Source: Lunatibacter salilacus (GTDB lineage Bacteria; Bacteroidota; Bacteroidia; Cytophagales; Cyclobacteriaceae). From it: DNA of 64,000 nt. How positions within the stretch are numbered: the first letter of the stretch is position 1; the number at the start of each line of letters is the position of its first letter. The stretch lies in contig NZ_VOLC01000003.1 in NCBI RefSeq assembly GCF_009797935.1, forward strand, positions 391,991 through 455,990, given 5' to 3'. Of this stretch, positions 1-9,783 are shown piece by piece. A model generated the notes under the pieces. The model saw only the letters and a program-made list of their open reading frames with translations, was not told where the DNA came from and made no database searches. A program made the position numbers and the translations under genes.

Positions 1-552
1 GTTAAATCCGTGACAATGGATCAAATCGCACGGGAGGCGGGGATGTCCAAAAAGACCATTTACCAAGAGTTTTCTGATAAGAAACAATTGGTGTATGAAA
101 CATTTTCGGGCGAGTTAGAAGTAAATGCCTGCAGAATGATGCAGCTTGAGGATGATGCGGATGGAGTTATTGAGCATTTGATAGCTTTTTCCAAATTTCT
201 TAGGGAGCGGTTTACGGATATGCACCCTATGGTTCTCAACGAAATCAAACGGTATTATCCAGAAAGCTGGGCACTGTTTGAAAAGTTCAAAGAAGATTGT
301 GCCATCTCTAATTTGGAAAATTTGTTGGAAAGAGGAAAAGAACTAGGCTATTTCAGGCCCGAGATCAATTCAAGACTTTTGGCGATGATGCGGCTGGAAC
401 AAATCTCATTTCTGTTCGACCCTGTCAAGTTCAACCCGGTAAGAATAAATCTTGTGGAATTACAGCTTCAAATGTTTGAGCACTTTCTTTACGGTATTTT
501 TACCGACAAAGGAAGAGCTGCCTATGAGGAAAAAATGAACCATCAGCATTAA
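1..552 (+). CDS. TetR/AcrR-family transcriptional regulator (5' end outside window)
   Basis: This is the C-terminal part of a TetR-type repressor, probably controlling the efflux operon that starts 4 bases after its stop. The frame is open from the first base and reads VKSV before TMDQIAREAGMSKKTIYQEF, the recognition helix-turn-helix of the family. That HTH normally lies 25-40 residues into the protein, so the true start is left of the window and the GTG at position 10 is not the start. The rest is the helical ligand-binding domain, about 140 residues, with no recognisable ligand motif. The family acts as a dimer on operators near its own promoter, which would also lie outside the window. 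Family call firm; target inferred from position. Confidence 0.9.
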   Translation, partial: VKSVTMDQIAREAGMSKKTIYQEFSDKKQLVYETFSGELEVNACRMMQLEDDADGVIEHLIAFSKFLRERFTDMHPMVLNEIKRYYPESWALFEKFKEDCAISNLENLLERGKELGYFRPEINSRLLAMMRLEQISFLFDPVKFNPVRINLVELQLQMFEHFLYGIFTDKGRAAYEEKMNHQH

Positions 553-556
553 TACT

Positions 557-1951
557 ATGACAATTAAAATACACTTACTTTTAATTGGGTTTTTCACTTT
601 TGTAGTGACTGTCAATCCCATATTTGCGCAGGAAACATTACAGTTGACCTTGGAAGAAAGTATCCGCTATGCATTGGAGAACAGTGTAGAGGCTAAGAAT
701 GCCCAATTGGAAGTTATGATTGCCAAAGCGACGATTGGCGAGCAGCGGGCACAAGGCCTTCCCCAGATTAACAGTACACTGGAATTTACCAAGAACCTAC
801 AACCGCCCTTGCTTATATTGCCCGCCGAGGCAGGTGACGTTATTGGAGGAGGCGGTGATAATGGTGGGGGGGGAGCTCCCGGGAACACCCCTTCGGACAT
901 TACCGTTATACCCTTTGCGGTAAATTACCAATCCAGTCTTACAACCACTGTGGAGCAGATGATTTTTAACGGTTCCTATTTCGTAGGTCTGAGAGCAGCG
1001 AAGACACTCAGGGAATTGACCGATTTCGATAGAGAGAAGGCCCAAATCGATGTGGTGGAAAATGTAAAAAAAGCATATTTCACGGTTCTGGTCAATGAAG
1101 AGCGAAAAGTATTGATCAGTTCCAACTTGGAAAGGCTGGATCAGTTGCTTACAGAAACCACAGCTATGTATGAGGCTGGCTTCGCGGAGAAATTGGACAT
1201 CTCTAGAATCAAAGTTCAATACAACAACGTGAAAACTGAATTTGACCGAATAAATACTTCAATAGAAGTAAGCAAACAATTGCTTAAAGTTCAGTTAGGA
1301 GTTCCCCTTCATTTGGAGGTAGTTCTGGAGGAAAGTTTAAATTCCATGGGAGACGATGAACGGGATTTTTATTCGCTATTGGATGCCCAAATGCTAGACC
1401 GCGTAGAGATCGGGCAGCTCGAGAAAAATATGGAATTGGCTTCTTTGGATTTGAAAAATAACCAAGTGCAATACATGCCGAATTTTACTGCTTTTGGTAC
1501 ATTCCAGCGTGTAACAGGTGCGCAGGACTTCCGTAATGTCTATCAGGCCGACCGTTGGTTTTCAACATCTTTTGTTGGATTTAGAGTTGCAATTCCGATT
1601 TTTGACGGGTTACGGAAAAGCTATGTCATTCAACAGAACAGGCTTCAGATCAGACAGCTTGAAAACGTGAAATACAACACCCTTCAAAATATCCAAGTAG
1701 AGGAGTTCCAGGCGAAAGCAAACCTTAGAAACAGCCTCTCCGCTTTAAATGTACAACGCGAAAACAGGGAACTTGCTATGGAGGTTTTCAATATGACGAG
1801 AATAAAATATCAAGAGGGTGTCGGGTCAAATTTTGAGGTGGTCGAAGCTGATGCAGCCCTTAAAGAAGCAGAAACCAATTATTATTCAGCACTATATGAT
1901 GCCTTGATTGCCAAGGTTGATGTGGAAAAAGCTTTAGGAATTTTAAAATAA
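557..1951 (+). CDS. TolC-family outer-membrane efflux protein
   Basis: Outer-membrane channel of a tripartite RND efflux pump, 464 residues. Residues 1-25 form a Sec signal peptide ending in IFAQ. Two outer-membrane-efflux repeats follow (roughly 30-250 and 270-460), with long amphipathic helices such as the stretch around ENVKKAYFTVLVNEE and the second-repeat helices near the C terminus. A glycine-rich insertion (GGGGDNGGGG, around residues 92-103) lies in the first repeat where the surface beta-strand loop would be. The gene starts 4 bases after the TetR stop and is followed after 17 bases by the adaptor gene, so the four genes form one operon. TolC family is clear; the exported substrate cannot be told from sequence. 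Confidence 0.92.
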   Translation: MTIKIHLLLIGFFTFVVTVNPIFAQETLQLTLEESIRYALENSVEAKNAQLEVMIAKATIGEQRAQGLPQINSTLEFTKNLQPPLLILPAEAGDVIGGGGDNGGGGAPGNTPSDITVIPFAVNYQSSLTTTVEQMIFNGSYFVGLRAAKTLRELTDFDREKAQIDVVENVKKAYFTVLVNEERKVLISSNLERLDQLLTETTAMYEAGFAEKLDISRIKVQYNNVKTEFDRINTSIEVSKQLLKVQLGVPLHLEVVLEESLNSMGDDERDFYSLLDAQMLDRVEIGQLEKNMELASLDLKNNQVQYMPNFTAFGTFQRVTGAQDFRNVYQADRWFSTSFVGFRVAIPIFDGLRKSYVIQQNRLQIRQLENVKYNTLQNIQVEEFQAKANLRNSLSALNVQRENRELAMEVFNMTRIKYQEGVGSNFEVVEADAALKEAETNYYSALYDALIAKVDVEKALGILK

Positions 1952-1968
1952 CAGGACGTTACGAACAG

Positions 1969-3099
1969 ATGAAAAGGTATTATACATTTTTGATGATTGC
2001 ATTGGCAGGTTTTGTAATCTCTTGCTCGAAAGAAAACTCAGACCTAGACCAGAAAAAGAAACAGCTTCAGGAATATCAAAATGAAGCTGCTGAACTTAAG
2101 GTAAAAATGGACGAACTAAGTACGGAGATCGCTCAATTGGATCCTGAGTTTGCCCGAAGTGAACGGAAGGCGGTCCTTGTTACCACCACTCAACCCAAGA
2201 CCGGCACATTTACACATTATGTGGAAGTAACTGGGTCGGTATTGTCCAAGAAGAATGTAAATATTAGCGCGGAGGTAGCGGGTCGGATACAGGAGGTAAA
2301 GGCCATGGAAGGAATGCGGGTTCGAAAAGGTGAGGAGCTTGCGGTAATTGATGCGGAATCGGTGGATAGAAATATCGATGAGCTTAAAGGCCAACTTGAA
2401 CTGGCTACCACCATTTTTGAGAAACAACAGCGACTTTGGGATCAGCAGATAGGAACGGAAGTTCAGTTTTTAGAAGCAAAAAACCGAATGGAAAATCTGG
2501 AGAAATCCTTGGCTACCTTAAATATCCAAAAAGACAGGACGGTGGTTCGGGCTCCCTTTGATGGGACAGTAGAATCGGTGATGGTACGGCTAGGTGAGTT
2601 GGTGCAGGCAGGATCTTCCATGTTCAACTTTGTAGGAGAGAGTGACTTGTATATAGAAGGAGATGTCTCCGAGAAATACGTGGGGGTATTGCAGCAAGGA
2701 GATTCGGTTCAGGTCGTGTTTCCATCTATAGACAAACAACTGGATACCAAAGTAACTGCAGTGGGTGCTGTAATAAACCCCAATAACAGGACCTTTAAAG
2801 TTGAAGTTTTCTTACCACGGATGGATCTGGTGAAACCGAATATGCTTTCGGTGTTACGGATTAACGACTATCAAAATAAAGAAGCCATTGTCGTTCCGAG
2901 CTATCTGATCCTTCAAGATAATCAGGGCGATTACGTGTTTGTGGTTGAAAACGATACAGCTAAGAAAAAATATGTCAAACGAGGCATGACACAACGGGAT
3001 GATACAGAAATCATGGAAGGATTGGATGGTAGTGAGACCCTGATTGATAAAGGTTTCCGGGAAGTGGGCAATAACGCACGAGTTAACATATCAAGATAA
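1969..3099 (+). CDS. RND efflux periplasmic adaptor (membrane-fusion lipoprotein)
   Basis: HlyD/AcrA-type adaptor that bridges the inner-membrane pump and the TolC-like channel, 376 residues. The N terminus has a hydrophobic stretch ending in the lipobox FVISC, so Cys19 is probably lipidated. A charged predicted coiled coil (about 25-60) comes before the biotinyl-lipoyl half (VSAEVAGR-like NISAEVAGRIQEV, then GMRVRKGEEL). A helical hairpin follows (around KGQLELATTIFEKQQRLW), then the second lipoyl half with VRAPFDGTVESV and a beta-barrel domain. The coiled coil ahead of the lipoyl domain is common in Bacteroidota adaptors. It sits between the channel gene and the pump gene with short gaps of 17 and 13 bases. 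Confidence 0.93.
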   Translation: MKRYYTFLMIALAGFVISCSKENSDLDQKKKQLQEYQNEAAELKVKMDELSTEIAQLDPEFARSERKAVLVTTTQPKTGTFTHYVEVTGSVLSKKNVNISAEVAGRIQEVKAMEGMRVRKGEELAVIDAESVDRNIDELKGQLELATTIFEKQQRLWDQQIGTEVQFLEAKNRMENLEKSLATLNIQKDRTVVRAPFDGTVESVMVRLGELVQAGSSMFNFVGESDLYIEGDVSEKYVGVLQQGDSVQVVFPSIDKQLDTKVTAVGAVINPNNRTFKVEVFLPRMDLVKPNMLSVLRINDYQNKEAIVVPSYLILQDNQGDYVFVVENDTAKKKYVKRGMTQRDDTEIMEGLDGSETLIDKGFREVGNNARVNISR

Positions 3100-3112
3100 T
3101 CTATCCATAGCT

Positions 3113-6100
3113 ATGCAGGATGAAAATAAAAAAGAGGTTATAAGGGAGTTTGGACTCACCACCCTCGCAGTGAATAACCGCACTTCGGTAATAATCCTTT
3201 CTTTTATAATTGCGTTTATGGGGATTTTCGCATATACCACCATGCCCAAGGAAAGTTTTCCGGAGGTGGTGATCCCTACCGTATATGTCGGTTCCGCATA
3301 TCCTGGTAATTCACCGGTGGATATGGAAAACTTGATTACCAGACCTATTGAAAAGGAGTTGAAGTCGATCAATAACGTCAAGGATATAAAATCCACTTCT
3401 GTTCAGGATTTTTCATCCATTGTGGTTGAATTTAATCCCAATGTGGATATATCTAAAGCCTTGCAGGATGTAAAAGACGCAGTGGACAAGTCCAAAAGTG
3501 AACTGCCCACCGACTTGGACAGGGATCCGGATGTGCTGGAAGTGAATACTTCTGATTTTCCTATTATGAATATCAACATTTCCGGAAATTATTCAGAGGT
3601 AGAGCTTAAAAAATTCGGCGAATACCTCGAGGACGAGGTGGAAAAGCTTCCGCAAGTATCCAAGGCGGAACTTCGCGGAACCGTAGAAAGGGAAATCCGA
3701 ATTGATGCGGATATCTTCAAAATGGAAGCCATGAAAGTCAGTTTCTCGGATATCTCAGAGGCAGTACAGGCAGAAAATGTAACTATCTCTGGAGGAAATC
3801 TACTATCTGGCGATTTCCGAAGGTCGCTTCGGATTACCGGAGAATTTGAATCCCCCAATGAATTGGAGGATATCATTGTAAAAACGGAAGAGAATAAAAT
3901 CGTTTACCTGCGGGATGTGGCGGTAGTACGGGATACTTTCAAAGAGCGGGAAAGTTATGCCCGTAGTAAGACGTTACCAGTAGTTACCGTCAATGTGGTA
4001 AAGCGAAGCGGGGAGAATTTGTTAGATGCTGCCGATGAAATCAAGAAAATAATAAGCGATGCTGAGGCAAATCGATTTCCGAACGATTTGGAGATATCTA
4101 TTACCAATGACCAGTCTAAAACAACCCGAGCTCAAGTTAAAGATTTGGAGAACAGTATTATTCTAGGGGTTATTCTAGTTGTATTGGTTTTGATGTTTTT
4201 CCTTGGGTTCCGTAATGCCCTCTTTGTGGGTATTGCAATTCCTTTATCGATGTTCATTTCTTTTCTGGTTTTGAACTCGCTTGGCATTACGCTTAACCTG
4301 ATGGTGCTATTTTCTCTGATACTAGCTTTGGGGATGTTGGTGGATAATGGAATTGTGGTAGTTGAAAACATTTACCGCCTAATGCAGGAGGGCAAAAGTT
4401 CCGTGCGGGCAGCAAAAGAGGGTGTCGGCGAAGTGGCATGGCCGATTATTACATCTACGGCTACAACATTAGCGGCTTTTTTGCCGCTGGCATTTTGGGA
4501 TAGTATTGTTGGTGAGTTCATGAAATATCTGCCTATAACCCTTATCATTGTGCTCTCTTCCTCCCTTTTTGTGGCCTTGGTGATCAATCCGGTGTTGACG
4601 GCGATGTATATGAAAATTCAGGATCTTTCAAAAGAAAAGCCAAAGCGAAACACCTTAATTTTCGCTGCGATTGTGGGAATTGTTGGTGTCATCTTATATT
4701 TCCCAGGATATACTACGCTGGCCAACGCCTTTGTATTGATTGCCCTACTTACCCTTTTTAATTTGTTTTTTATGCGTAGGGCTATTACATGGTTTCAAAA
4801 TGTATTTCTGGCAAATTTGGAAAATTATTATGAAAACGTTCTTCTTCGGGCACTTAGAGGTCCCTACCCTTATGTTTTCTTCGGAGGGACAATTTTATTG
4901 TTAGTATTATCGATAGGATTACTTTATGTAAAGGCTCCCCAGGTTTTGTTTTTTCCAGACAACCAACCCGCACTGGTGAATATATTTCTGGAAAAACCTA
5001 TGGGGACCGATATTGAAGCGACCAATACAATGGTGATGGGTTTTGAAGACGATTTGTCTGATATACTTTCTCCTTATCAGGATATTATTGAGTCTGTCAT
5101 CACCCAAATCGGTGAGGGAACGGGTGACGTAATGGATGGACCAACCAATGCCGCTACGCCCCATAAGGCGAAAATCACATTGGCTTTTGTGGAATATCAA
5201 TACAGAAATGGAATCAATACTAACGGTGTGATGGAGGAAATCCGGGAGTTGGCAGAAGGCTATCCCGGCGTTCAGGTGATTGTCGGAAAGCAAACTTCTG
5301 GCCCTCCTGTAGGCAAGCCAATCAATATTGAAGTTAGTGGAGAGGATTTCCCCAAACTGATGGATTTTGTGGCGGAAATGAGAGAATATGTAAATGAAGC
5401 GAATATTCAGGGGATCGAGGAACTAAAAACGGACCTTGAGTCCGGAAATCCAGAATTAATTGTGAATATAAACCGGGAAAGTGCCCGAAGGTTTGGACTG
5501 TCTACAAGCACCATTGCCAATGAACTCCGCACAGCGTTGTTTGGTTTGGAGGTATCCAAATTCAAAGAAGGCGAAGAAGATTATCCTATACAACTCAGAT
5601 TGGCGGATGAGTATCGGTATGATGTGGCAGCATTGATCAACAAAAAAATAAATTTCAGGGATAAATTTGGCAATCAGAGTGAAATCCCGATTTCTGCAGT
5701 GGCTGATTTGGAATACAGCTCTACCTTTGGTTCGGTCAAAAGAAAGGATCTTAACAGGGTGATTACCATTTCTTCCAACGTGACAGATGGCTTCAATGCA
5801 ACTGAAATCAATCAGCGGATAAAAGATCACCTTCAAACATTCGAGACACCTGATGGCATAACGGTTAAATTTACAGGAGAGCAGGAGGAGCAGGCCAAAT
5901 CTGCAGAGTTTTTGACCAGGGCTTTGCTTATTGCAGTATCCGTTATTTTCTTGATTATCGTGGCCCAATTCAACTCCTTTGCGAGTCCTTTTATCATTAT
6001 GGGGTCGGTGCTATTTAGTACTATAGGAGTATTTTTGGGGTTAGTGGCTTTCGACATGGACTTTGTGATCATCATGACGGGCATAGGGATCATTTCACTT

Positions 6101-6523
6101 GCAGGTGTTGTCGTAAATAACGCCATCGTACTGATTGATTATACCAACTTAGTTCGGGAGCGACGAAGGACAGAATTGGGAGTGAAAGAAGGAGATTATT
6201 TACCTTATGCTGACTTGCTGGATAGTATAGTTAAAGGTGGGAAAACTAGGTTAAGACCGGTATTGCTTACGGCCATTACCACGGTGCTTGGGTTGATTCC
6301 CCTGGCTATAGGGATGAATATAAATTTCGCTACTCTCTTCTCTTCTTTTGATCCCCAGTTCTATGTGGGGGGTGATAATGCGGATTTTTGGGGGCCAATG
6401 GCTTGGACAGTAATTTTTGGCCTAACCTTTGCAACGTTCTTAACGTTAGTACTAGTACCTGTAATGTACTTACTTACAGACAAAGTAAATATGGCTTTGC
6501 AGGGGAAAAAAAATAGAATTTAA
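3113..6523 (+). CDS. RND-family efflux transporter, inner-membrane pump
   Basis: Proton-driven RND pump (AcrB/MexB-like), 1136 residues from the ATG at 3113. That start follows the adaptor stop by 13 bases and gives the cytoplasmic N terminus MQDENKKEV; an upstream in-frame start at 3044 would overlap the adaptor by 56 bases and is not used. The first membrane helix is followed by a porter domain, a TM block containing the proton-relay segment LVDNGIVVVENIYR, a second porter domain and a last TM block containing LAGVVVNNAIVLIDYTN. The relay has Asp-Asn where AcrB has Asp-Asp. Between TM6 and TM7 there is an insertion with two extra hydrophobic segments (near NTLIFAAIVGIVGVILYF and LANAFVLIALLTLFNLFFM). 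Substrate range unknown. Confidence 0.94.
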   Translation: MQDENKKEVIREFGLTTLAVNNRTSVIILSFIIAFMGIFAYTTMPKESFPEVVIPTVYVGSAYPGNSPVDMENLITRPIEKELKSINNVKDIKSTSVQDFSSIVVEFNPNVDISKALQDVKDAVDKSKSELPTDLDRDPDVLEVNTSDFPIMNINISGNYSEVELKKFGEYLEDEVEKLPQVSKAELRGTVEREIRIDADIFKMEAMKVSFSDISEAVQAENVTISGGNLLSGDFRRSLRITGEFESPNELEDIIVKTEENKIVYLRDVAVVRDTFKERESYARSKTLPVVTVNVVKRSGENLLDAADEIKKIISDAEANRFPNDLEISITNDQSKTTRAQVKDLENSIILGVILVVLVLMFFLGFRNALFVGIAIPLSMFISFLVLNSLGITLNLMVLFSLILALGMLVDNGIVVVENIYRLMQEGKSSVRAAKEGVGEVAWPIITSTATTLAAFLPLAFWDSIVGEFMKYLPITLIIVLSSSLFVALVINPVLTAMYMKIQDLSKEKPKRNTLIFAAIVGIVGVILYFPGYTTLANAFVLIALLTLFNLFFMRRAITWFQNVFLANLENYYENVLLRALRGPYPYVFFGGTILLLVLSIGLLYVKAPQVLFFPDNQPALVNIFLEKPMGTDIEATNTMVMGFEDDLSDILSPYQDIIESVITQIGEGTGDVMDGPTNAATPHKAKITLAFVEYQYRNGINTNGVMEEIRELAEGYPGVQVIVGKQTSGPPVGKPINIEVSGEDFPKLMDFVAEMREYVNEANIQGIEELKTDLESGNPELIVNINRESARRFGLSTSTIANELRTALFGLEVSKFKEGEEDYPIQLRLADEYRYDVAALINKKINFRDKFGNQSEIPISAVADLEYSSTFGSVKRKDLNRVITISSNVTDGFNATEINQRIKDHLQTFETPDGITVKFTGEQEEQAKSAEFLTRALLIAVSVIFLIIVAQFNSFASPFIIMGSVLFSTIGVFLGLVAFDMDFVIIMTGIGIISLAGVVVNNAIVLIDYTNLVRERRRTELGVKEGDYLPYADLLDSIVKGGKTRLRPVLLTAITTVLGLIPLAIGMNINFATLFSSFDPQFYVGGDNADFWGPMAWTVIFGLTFATFLTLVLVPVMYLLTDKVNMALQGKKNRI

Positions 6524-6550
6524 TAAAGGTTGGTGGTTTTTTAAGTGTTC

Positions 6551-6584
6551 AAACCTCCGGGATTCTGTCCCGGAGGTTTTTTAT
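6551..6584 (+). terminator. Rho-independent terminator of the efflux operon
   Basis: An 11-bp perfect stem (AAACCTCCGGG with CCCGGAGGTTT, 6551-6561 and 6569-6579) closes a 7-base loop and is followed directly by a T-run. It lies 28 bases after the RND stop codon, in the gap between two convergent genes. The minus side has no matching T-run, so it mainly serves the plus-strand operon. Confidence 0.9.
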
Positions 6585-6620
6585 TACCATCTTTTTTTTT
6601 AAAAACTGCCCAACTGGAAT

Positions 6621-8477
6621 TTATTTTTCATTACTAAAAACATTATTTGATCTGTCAATATCTGCCATAAGTAGGGAGGGATCAATCTCAATGGACTGAA
6701 TATTTGCTAGCGGCCTATCCAATAAAATTTCTTTTTGTTCATTTGTCCAAGGCCACCTTTCAGTTAAGATTCGCTTGGGACCGTCTGCTTTTTCTGGCTT
6801 TTGACCCCTCTGGATGACCAATGGAAGGTATATCTGTTCTTGACTTCCATCGGTATAGGTGACCACCAAGTCTATAGGCATAGGCATGAGACCAATTCTT
6901 TCAAGAGTGATTTTTGTCTGTTGACCTGATGCCGACACATCCGAAATAGCATAATCAATGGTTTTGGTGGAAAACACCCAATATTCTTTGAACCAATCCA
7001 ATTCCAAACCGCTTTGTTTTTCCATTACCCGTATTACATCATTGACATTGGGATGCTTAAATTTCCAAGTATTCCAATATCGTAACATCCCTTTGGCGAG
7101 ATGTCCTTCGCCCATGATGTACTCCAGCTGAGAAAGGAAAAGTGAACCTTTGGAATATGCAGCAGACCCGTATGCGAAATTGGTGTTAAAATGATCGGCA
7201 TGTGTAGAAAGCGGTTCTTCCAAACCTGAAGTTGCCAGACGTTCATATCCCGCATAAGAACCCCTGTGAGGAAATCCGGAGGGTACGTCGGAGAAAATAT
7301 TTGCCATCGTAAGGTTTCCGGCATAGGTGGTGAACCCCTCATCCATCCAGGAATATAGGCTTTCATTGCTACCAAGTACACCGTGGAACCAACTGTGTAT
7401 CAATTCGTGAACCATCACACCTACCAAGCTTCCAAGAGTTCGTTGACCTGTTATTAGGGTAGACATGGGATATTCCATCCCTCCGTCTCCTCCCTGTATC
7501 ACAGAGAACTGCTTATAAGGATACTCTCCAAAATGCTCACTCATATAGGTAATAGCCGCGGGAGTATAGCTCTTTAATTTTTCCCAATTTGGGGCAGTTT
7601 GAGAATTTTTAATGTAGAGATGGTGGACAGTGATCCCATTGTCCATTTCGATGCGGTCATGTGTGTACTTAGGGTCAGCGGCCCACATAAAATCATGCAC
7701 CCGGGGGGCATAGAAATGCCAAGTCAATTTTTCACCATCAATTTCCGGAACAGTCACACCAGGATCCTCATATCCGTGACCGATTTCATTGGAATTTTGA
7801 AGGTAGCCAGTTCCACCCAAAATATAGGTTTTGTCGATGGAAATGCTTACATCAAAATCCCCCCAAATGCCATAAAACTCTCTACCGACATACGGATTTG
7901 CATGCCAACCTTGGTAATCATAATTGGATATCTTTGGGTACCACTGTGACATGGAATAACGTACCCCTTCTTCACTGTCCCTACCTGAGCGCCTAACCTG
8001 TAAGGGAACCTGCCCATCAAAACTGGTTTCAAACAATACGGTAGTATGTGGCAATATCGGGTGGGGAAGATCGCCTTCCAAAACGGTTTCTACTTGCTCA
8101 AAGGAGACATCCAGTCCGTTCATTTTTAGCTGACTTACATTGAGGTAGCCAACTTCGTTCGGTTTTAGCTTTGAAATTCGGTCCGTAACCCTTCTGTCGG
8201 GGTCTACGATTGTTCGGGAGCGAACATCCATCATGCTGTTTGGCTGGAAGGCATTATAATATAAATGAAAAAAAACTCGGTATAACGTGTCCGGAGAATT
8301 GTTGGTGTAGGCGATGGTTTGTTTGCCAGTGTACTGGTTTGAAACCACGTCCATGTCTACCTCCATTTGATAACTTACCGACTGCTGCCATCGATCTTCC
8401 TGTCCGAAGGAGGCCTGGCAGATACCAAAAGCAGTAATAAGCATTCCATAAAATAATCCATTCAATCTTCTCATCAT
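6621..8477 (-). CDS. M1-family zinc aminopeptidase, secreted
   Basis: Gluzincin aminopeptidase, 618 residues. A signal peptide (1-25, ending ASFGQ) sends it out of the cytoplasm. An N-terminal beta domain is followed by the catalytic domain: GGMEYP (around 332-337, in place of the usual GAMEN substrate motif), the zinc motif HELIH (357-361) and the third ligand Glu in WMDEGFTTY about 19 residues later. It ends in a helical/beta region without the long ERAP-type C-terminal domain, as in the shorter bacterial M1 proteins. It stands alone, convergent to the RND operon, with the next minus-strand gene ending 74 bases upstream of its start. Role is probably peptide degradation in the periplasm or outside the cell; specificity not predictable. 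Confidence 0.92.
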   Translation of the reverse strand: MMRRLNGLFYGMLITAFGICQASFGQEDRWQQSVSYQMEVDMDVVSNQYTGKQTIAYTNNSPDTLYRVFFHLYYNAFQPNSMMDVRSRTIVDPDRRVTDRISKLKPNEVGYLNVSQLKMNGLDVSFEQVETVLEGDLPHPILPHTTVLFETSFDGQVPLQVRRSGRDSEEGVRYSMSQWYPKISNYDYQGWHANPYVGREFYGIWGDFDVSISIDKTYILGGTGYLQNSNEIGHGYEDPGVTVPEIDGEKLTWHFYAPRVHDFMWAADPKYTHDRIEMDNGITVHHLYIKNSQTAPNWEKLKSYTPAAITYMSEHFGEYPYKQFSVIQGGDGGMEYPMSTLITGQRTLGSLVGVMVHELIHSWFHGVLGSNESLYSWMDEGFTTYAGNLTMANIFSDVPSGFPHRGSYAGYERLATSGLEEPLSTHADHFNTNFAYGSAAYSKGSLFLSQLEYIMGEGHLAKGMLRYWNTWKFKHPNVNDVIRVMEKQSGLELDWFKEYWVFSTKTIDYAISDVSASGQQTKITLERIGLMPMPIDLVVTYTDGSQEQIYLPLVIQRGQKPEKADGPKRILTERWPWTNEQKEILLDRPLANIQSIEIDPSLLMADIDRSNNVFSNEK

Positions 8478-8551
8478 AAAATTAAATTAAGCCTTAAATA
8501 TAGGTGGAAATTACAGAAGGTAGCAAACCGCTTATCCTAAGGTGGAAGCAA

Positions 8552-9619
8552 TTAATACTTCTCATCAAACGACTTGACCTTAAGCGGACTTTGCCAAGTA
8601 ATCACTGTTGAAATAGGGTAATGGTCGGAATAATCCACTTCGCTATGTGTTTTGAAATTTTTAACTTCAAAAACCTCGTCATGGAAAATATGATCTATTC
8701 TAAGGAAAAATAGTACTTTGTTATAGGTAAATCCAAACCCCCTGCCAGCTTCTTCAAAAGAATTTTTAAGGATTGTCTTTAAAGAGAAATACGTATAACT
8801 ATATGGGACGTCATTAAAATCACCAGCCAAAATTACGGGATAGGGGCTGTTTTCAATGTGCTCTTTCAATATTTTTACCTGCTTAGCACGCAAGACAATA
8901 CCACTTTTTAGTTTTTTAATTGTTTCCCTGTAGTGCATTTTAATGCCTTTTGGATCTGACAACTTACTTGCAGGGATACTCATTGATTCCAAATGGATAT
9001 TATACACTCGAATCGTGTCTTTGTTAATTTTTAAATCCACGAATATGGACCCGTTGTGGTTCTGGTTATCGAAAGCGATACCTTCATTTATAATGGGAAA
9101 CTTACTGAAAATCGCCAAGCCAATTGATTTTTTTCTGTTGTTTCCAAAGGAATGATAATAGTTGTTATAGCTTCCTTCTTGACTTATGATTTTCACCGCG
9201 TTTCGGGAAGCTGTCGTATAATCCTGCTGAAACTCTTGGAAACACTTGATGTCAGAGGGGTTACTTTTGGCCCATTCAATGGAGTTGGATACTTTTTCTC
9301 CTTCGTCATTTCCCCAGTTTTGGTTGAAATTCATCGTGTTAAAGGATAGCAACGTGACACCGGAGACATCTGCTGAGCGTTCATTCCATTGGAAAGTCAC
9401 CGAGAAGAATCCCCAACCAACTGCCAATGCAATGATCGGATAAATTATCAACCTAGTTCGACCGAATAGAAATAGGATGCATAAAAGCACATTGAACACT
9501 AAAAAGGGGGGGATTAATAATGGCAATAGTCCTGTGTAAGATAACACCAAAGGTGAAATATGCACACTCAAAAAGAGGATTAAAGAGATAAAAAAAAATA
9601 TTAAAACAATAGCCCTCAT
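8552..9619 (-). CDS. Membrane-anchored endonuclease/exonuclease/phosphatase-family protein
   Basis: 355 residues. Three hydrophobic segments in the first 80 residues are followed by an EEP (DNase I-like) domain from about residue 90. Visible motifs are LLSFNTMNFN (Asn of the first block), KCFQEFQQDY (metal-binding Glu), the histidine block VYNIHLES, the Asp/Asn block AGDFNDVPYS and the terminal SDHYPI with the catalytic Asp-His pair. The full catalytic set is present, so a phosphodiesterase acting on nucleic acid, sugar phosphate or lipid headgroup is plausible. The catalytic domain would sit outside or inside depending on the exact number of TM helices, which is not certain. This architecture is frequent in Bacteroidota and not functionally defined. 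Confidence 0.88.
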   Translation of the reverse strand: MRAIVLIFFFISLILFLSVHISPLVLSYTGLLPLLIPPFLVFNVLLCILFLFGRTRLIIYPIIALAVGWGFFSVTFQWNERSADVSGVTLLSFNTMNFNQNWGNDEGEKVSNSIEWAKSNPSDIKCFQEFQQDYTTASRNAVKIISQEGSYNNYYHSFGNNRKKSIGLAIFSKFPIINEGIAFDNQNHNGSIFVDLKINKDTIRVYNIHLESMSIPASKLSDPKGIKMHYRETIKKLKSGIVLRAKQVKILKEHIENSPYPVILAGDFNDVPYSYTYFSLKTILKNSFEEAGRGFGFTYNKVLFFLRIDHIFHDEVFEVKNFKTHSEVDYSDHYPISTVITWQSPLKVKSFDEKY

Positions 9620-9650
9620 GTGTTTTCAGTGTAAATGGAATGCATACATA

Positions 9651-9682
9651 CAAACATAGAACATGTAAACGGATAAATCAAC
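9651..9682 (-). promoter_or_regulatory. Candidate Bacteroidota-type promoter for the EEP gene
   Basis: On the minus strand TATGTTTG (9651-9658) matches the TAnnTTTG -7 box, with GTTG (9679-9682) 20 bases upstream near the -33 position (consensus TTTG). The implied 5' UTR to the ATG at 9619 is about 25 bases. Motif match only. Confidence 0.4.
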
Positions 9683-9783
9683 GGAGGAGTAAAAGTTATC
9701 CCTGCGAATCTGGTAAATAATAAATTCACTAGTGTAGGTCAACTATTATTGCTAAATTGTACAGGAAATCAACAGATAAAAAA

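Noticed and set aside
3044..3112. Upstream start for the RND pump
   Set aside because: It would overlap the adaptor by 56 bases and adds a polar extension not seen in the family; the ATG at 3113 follows the adaptor stop.
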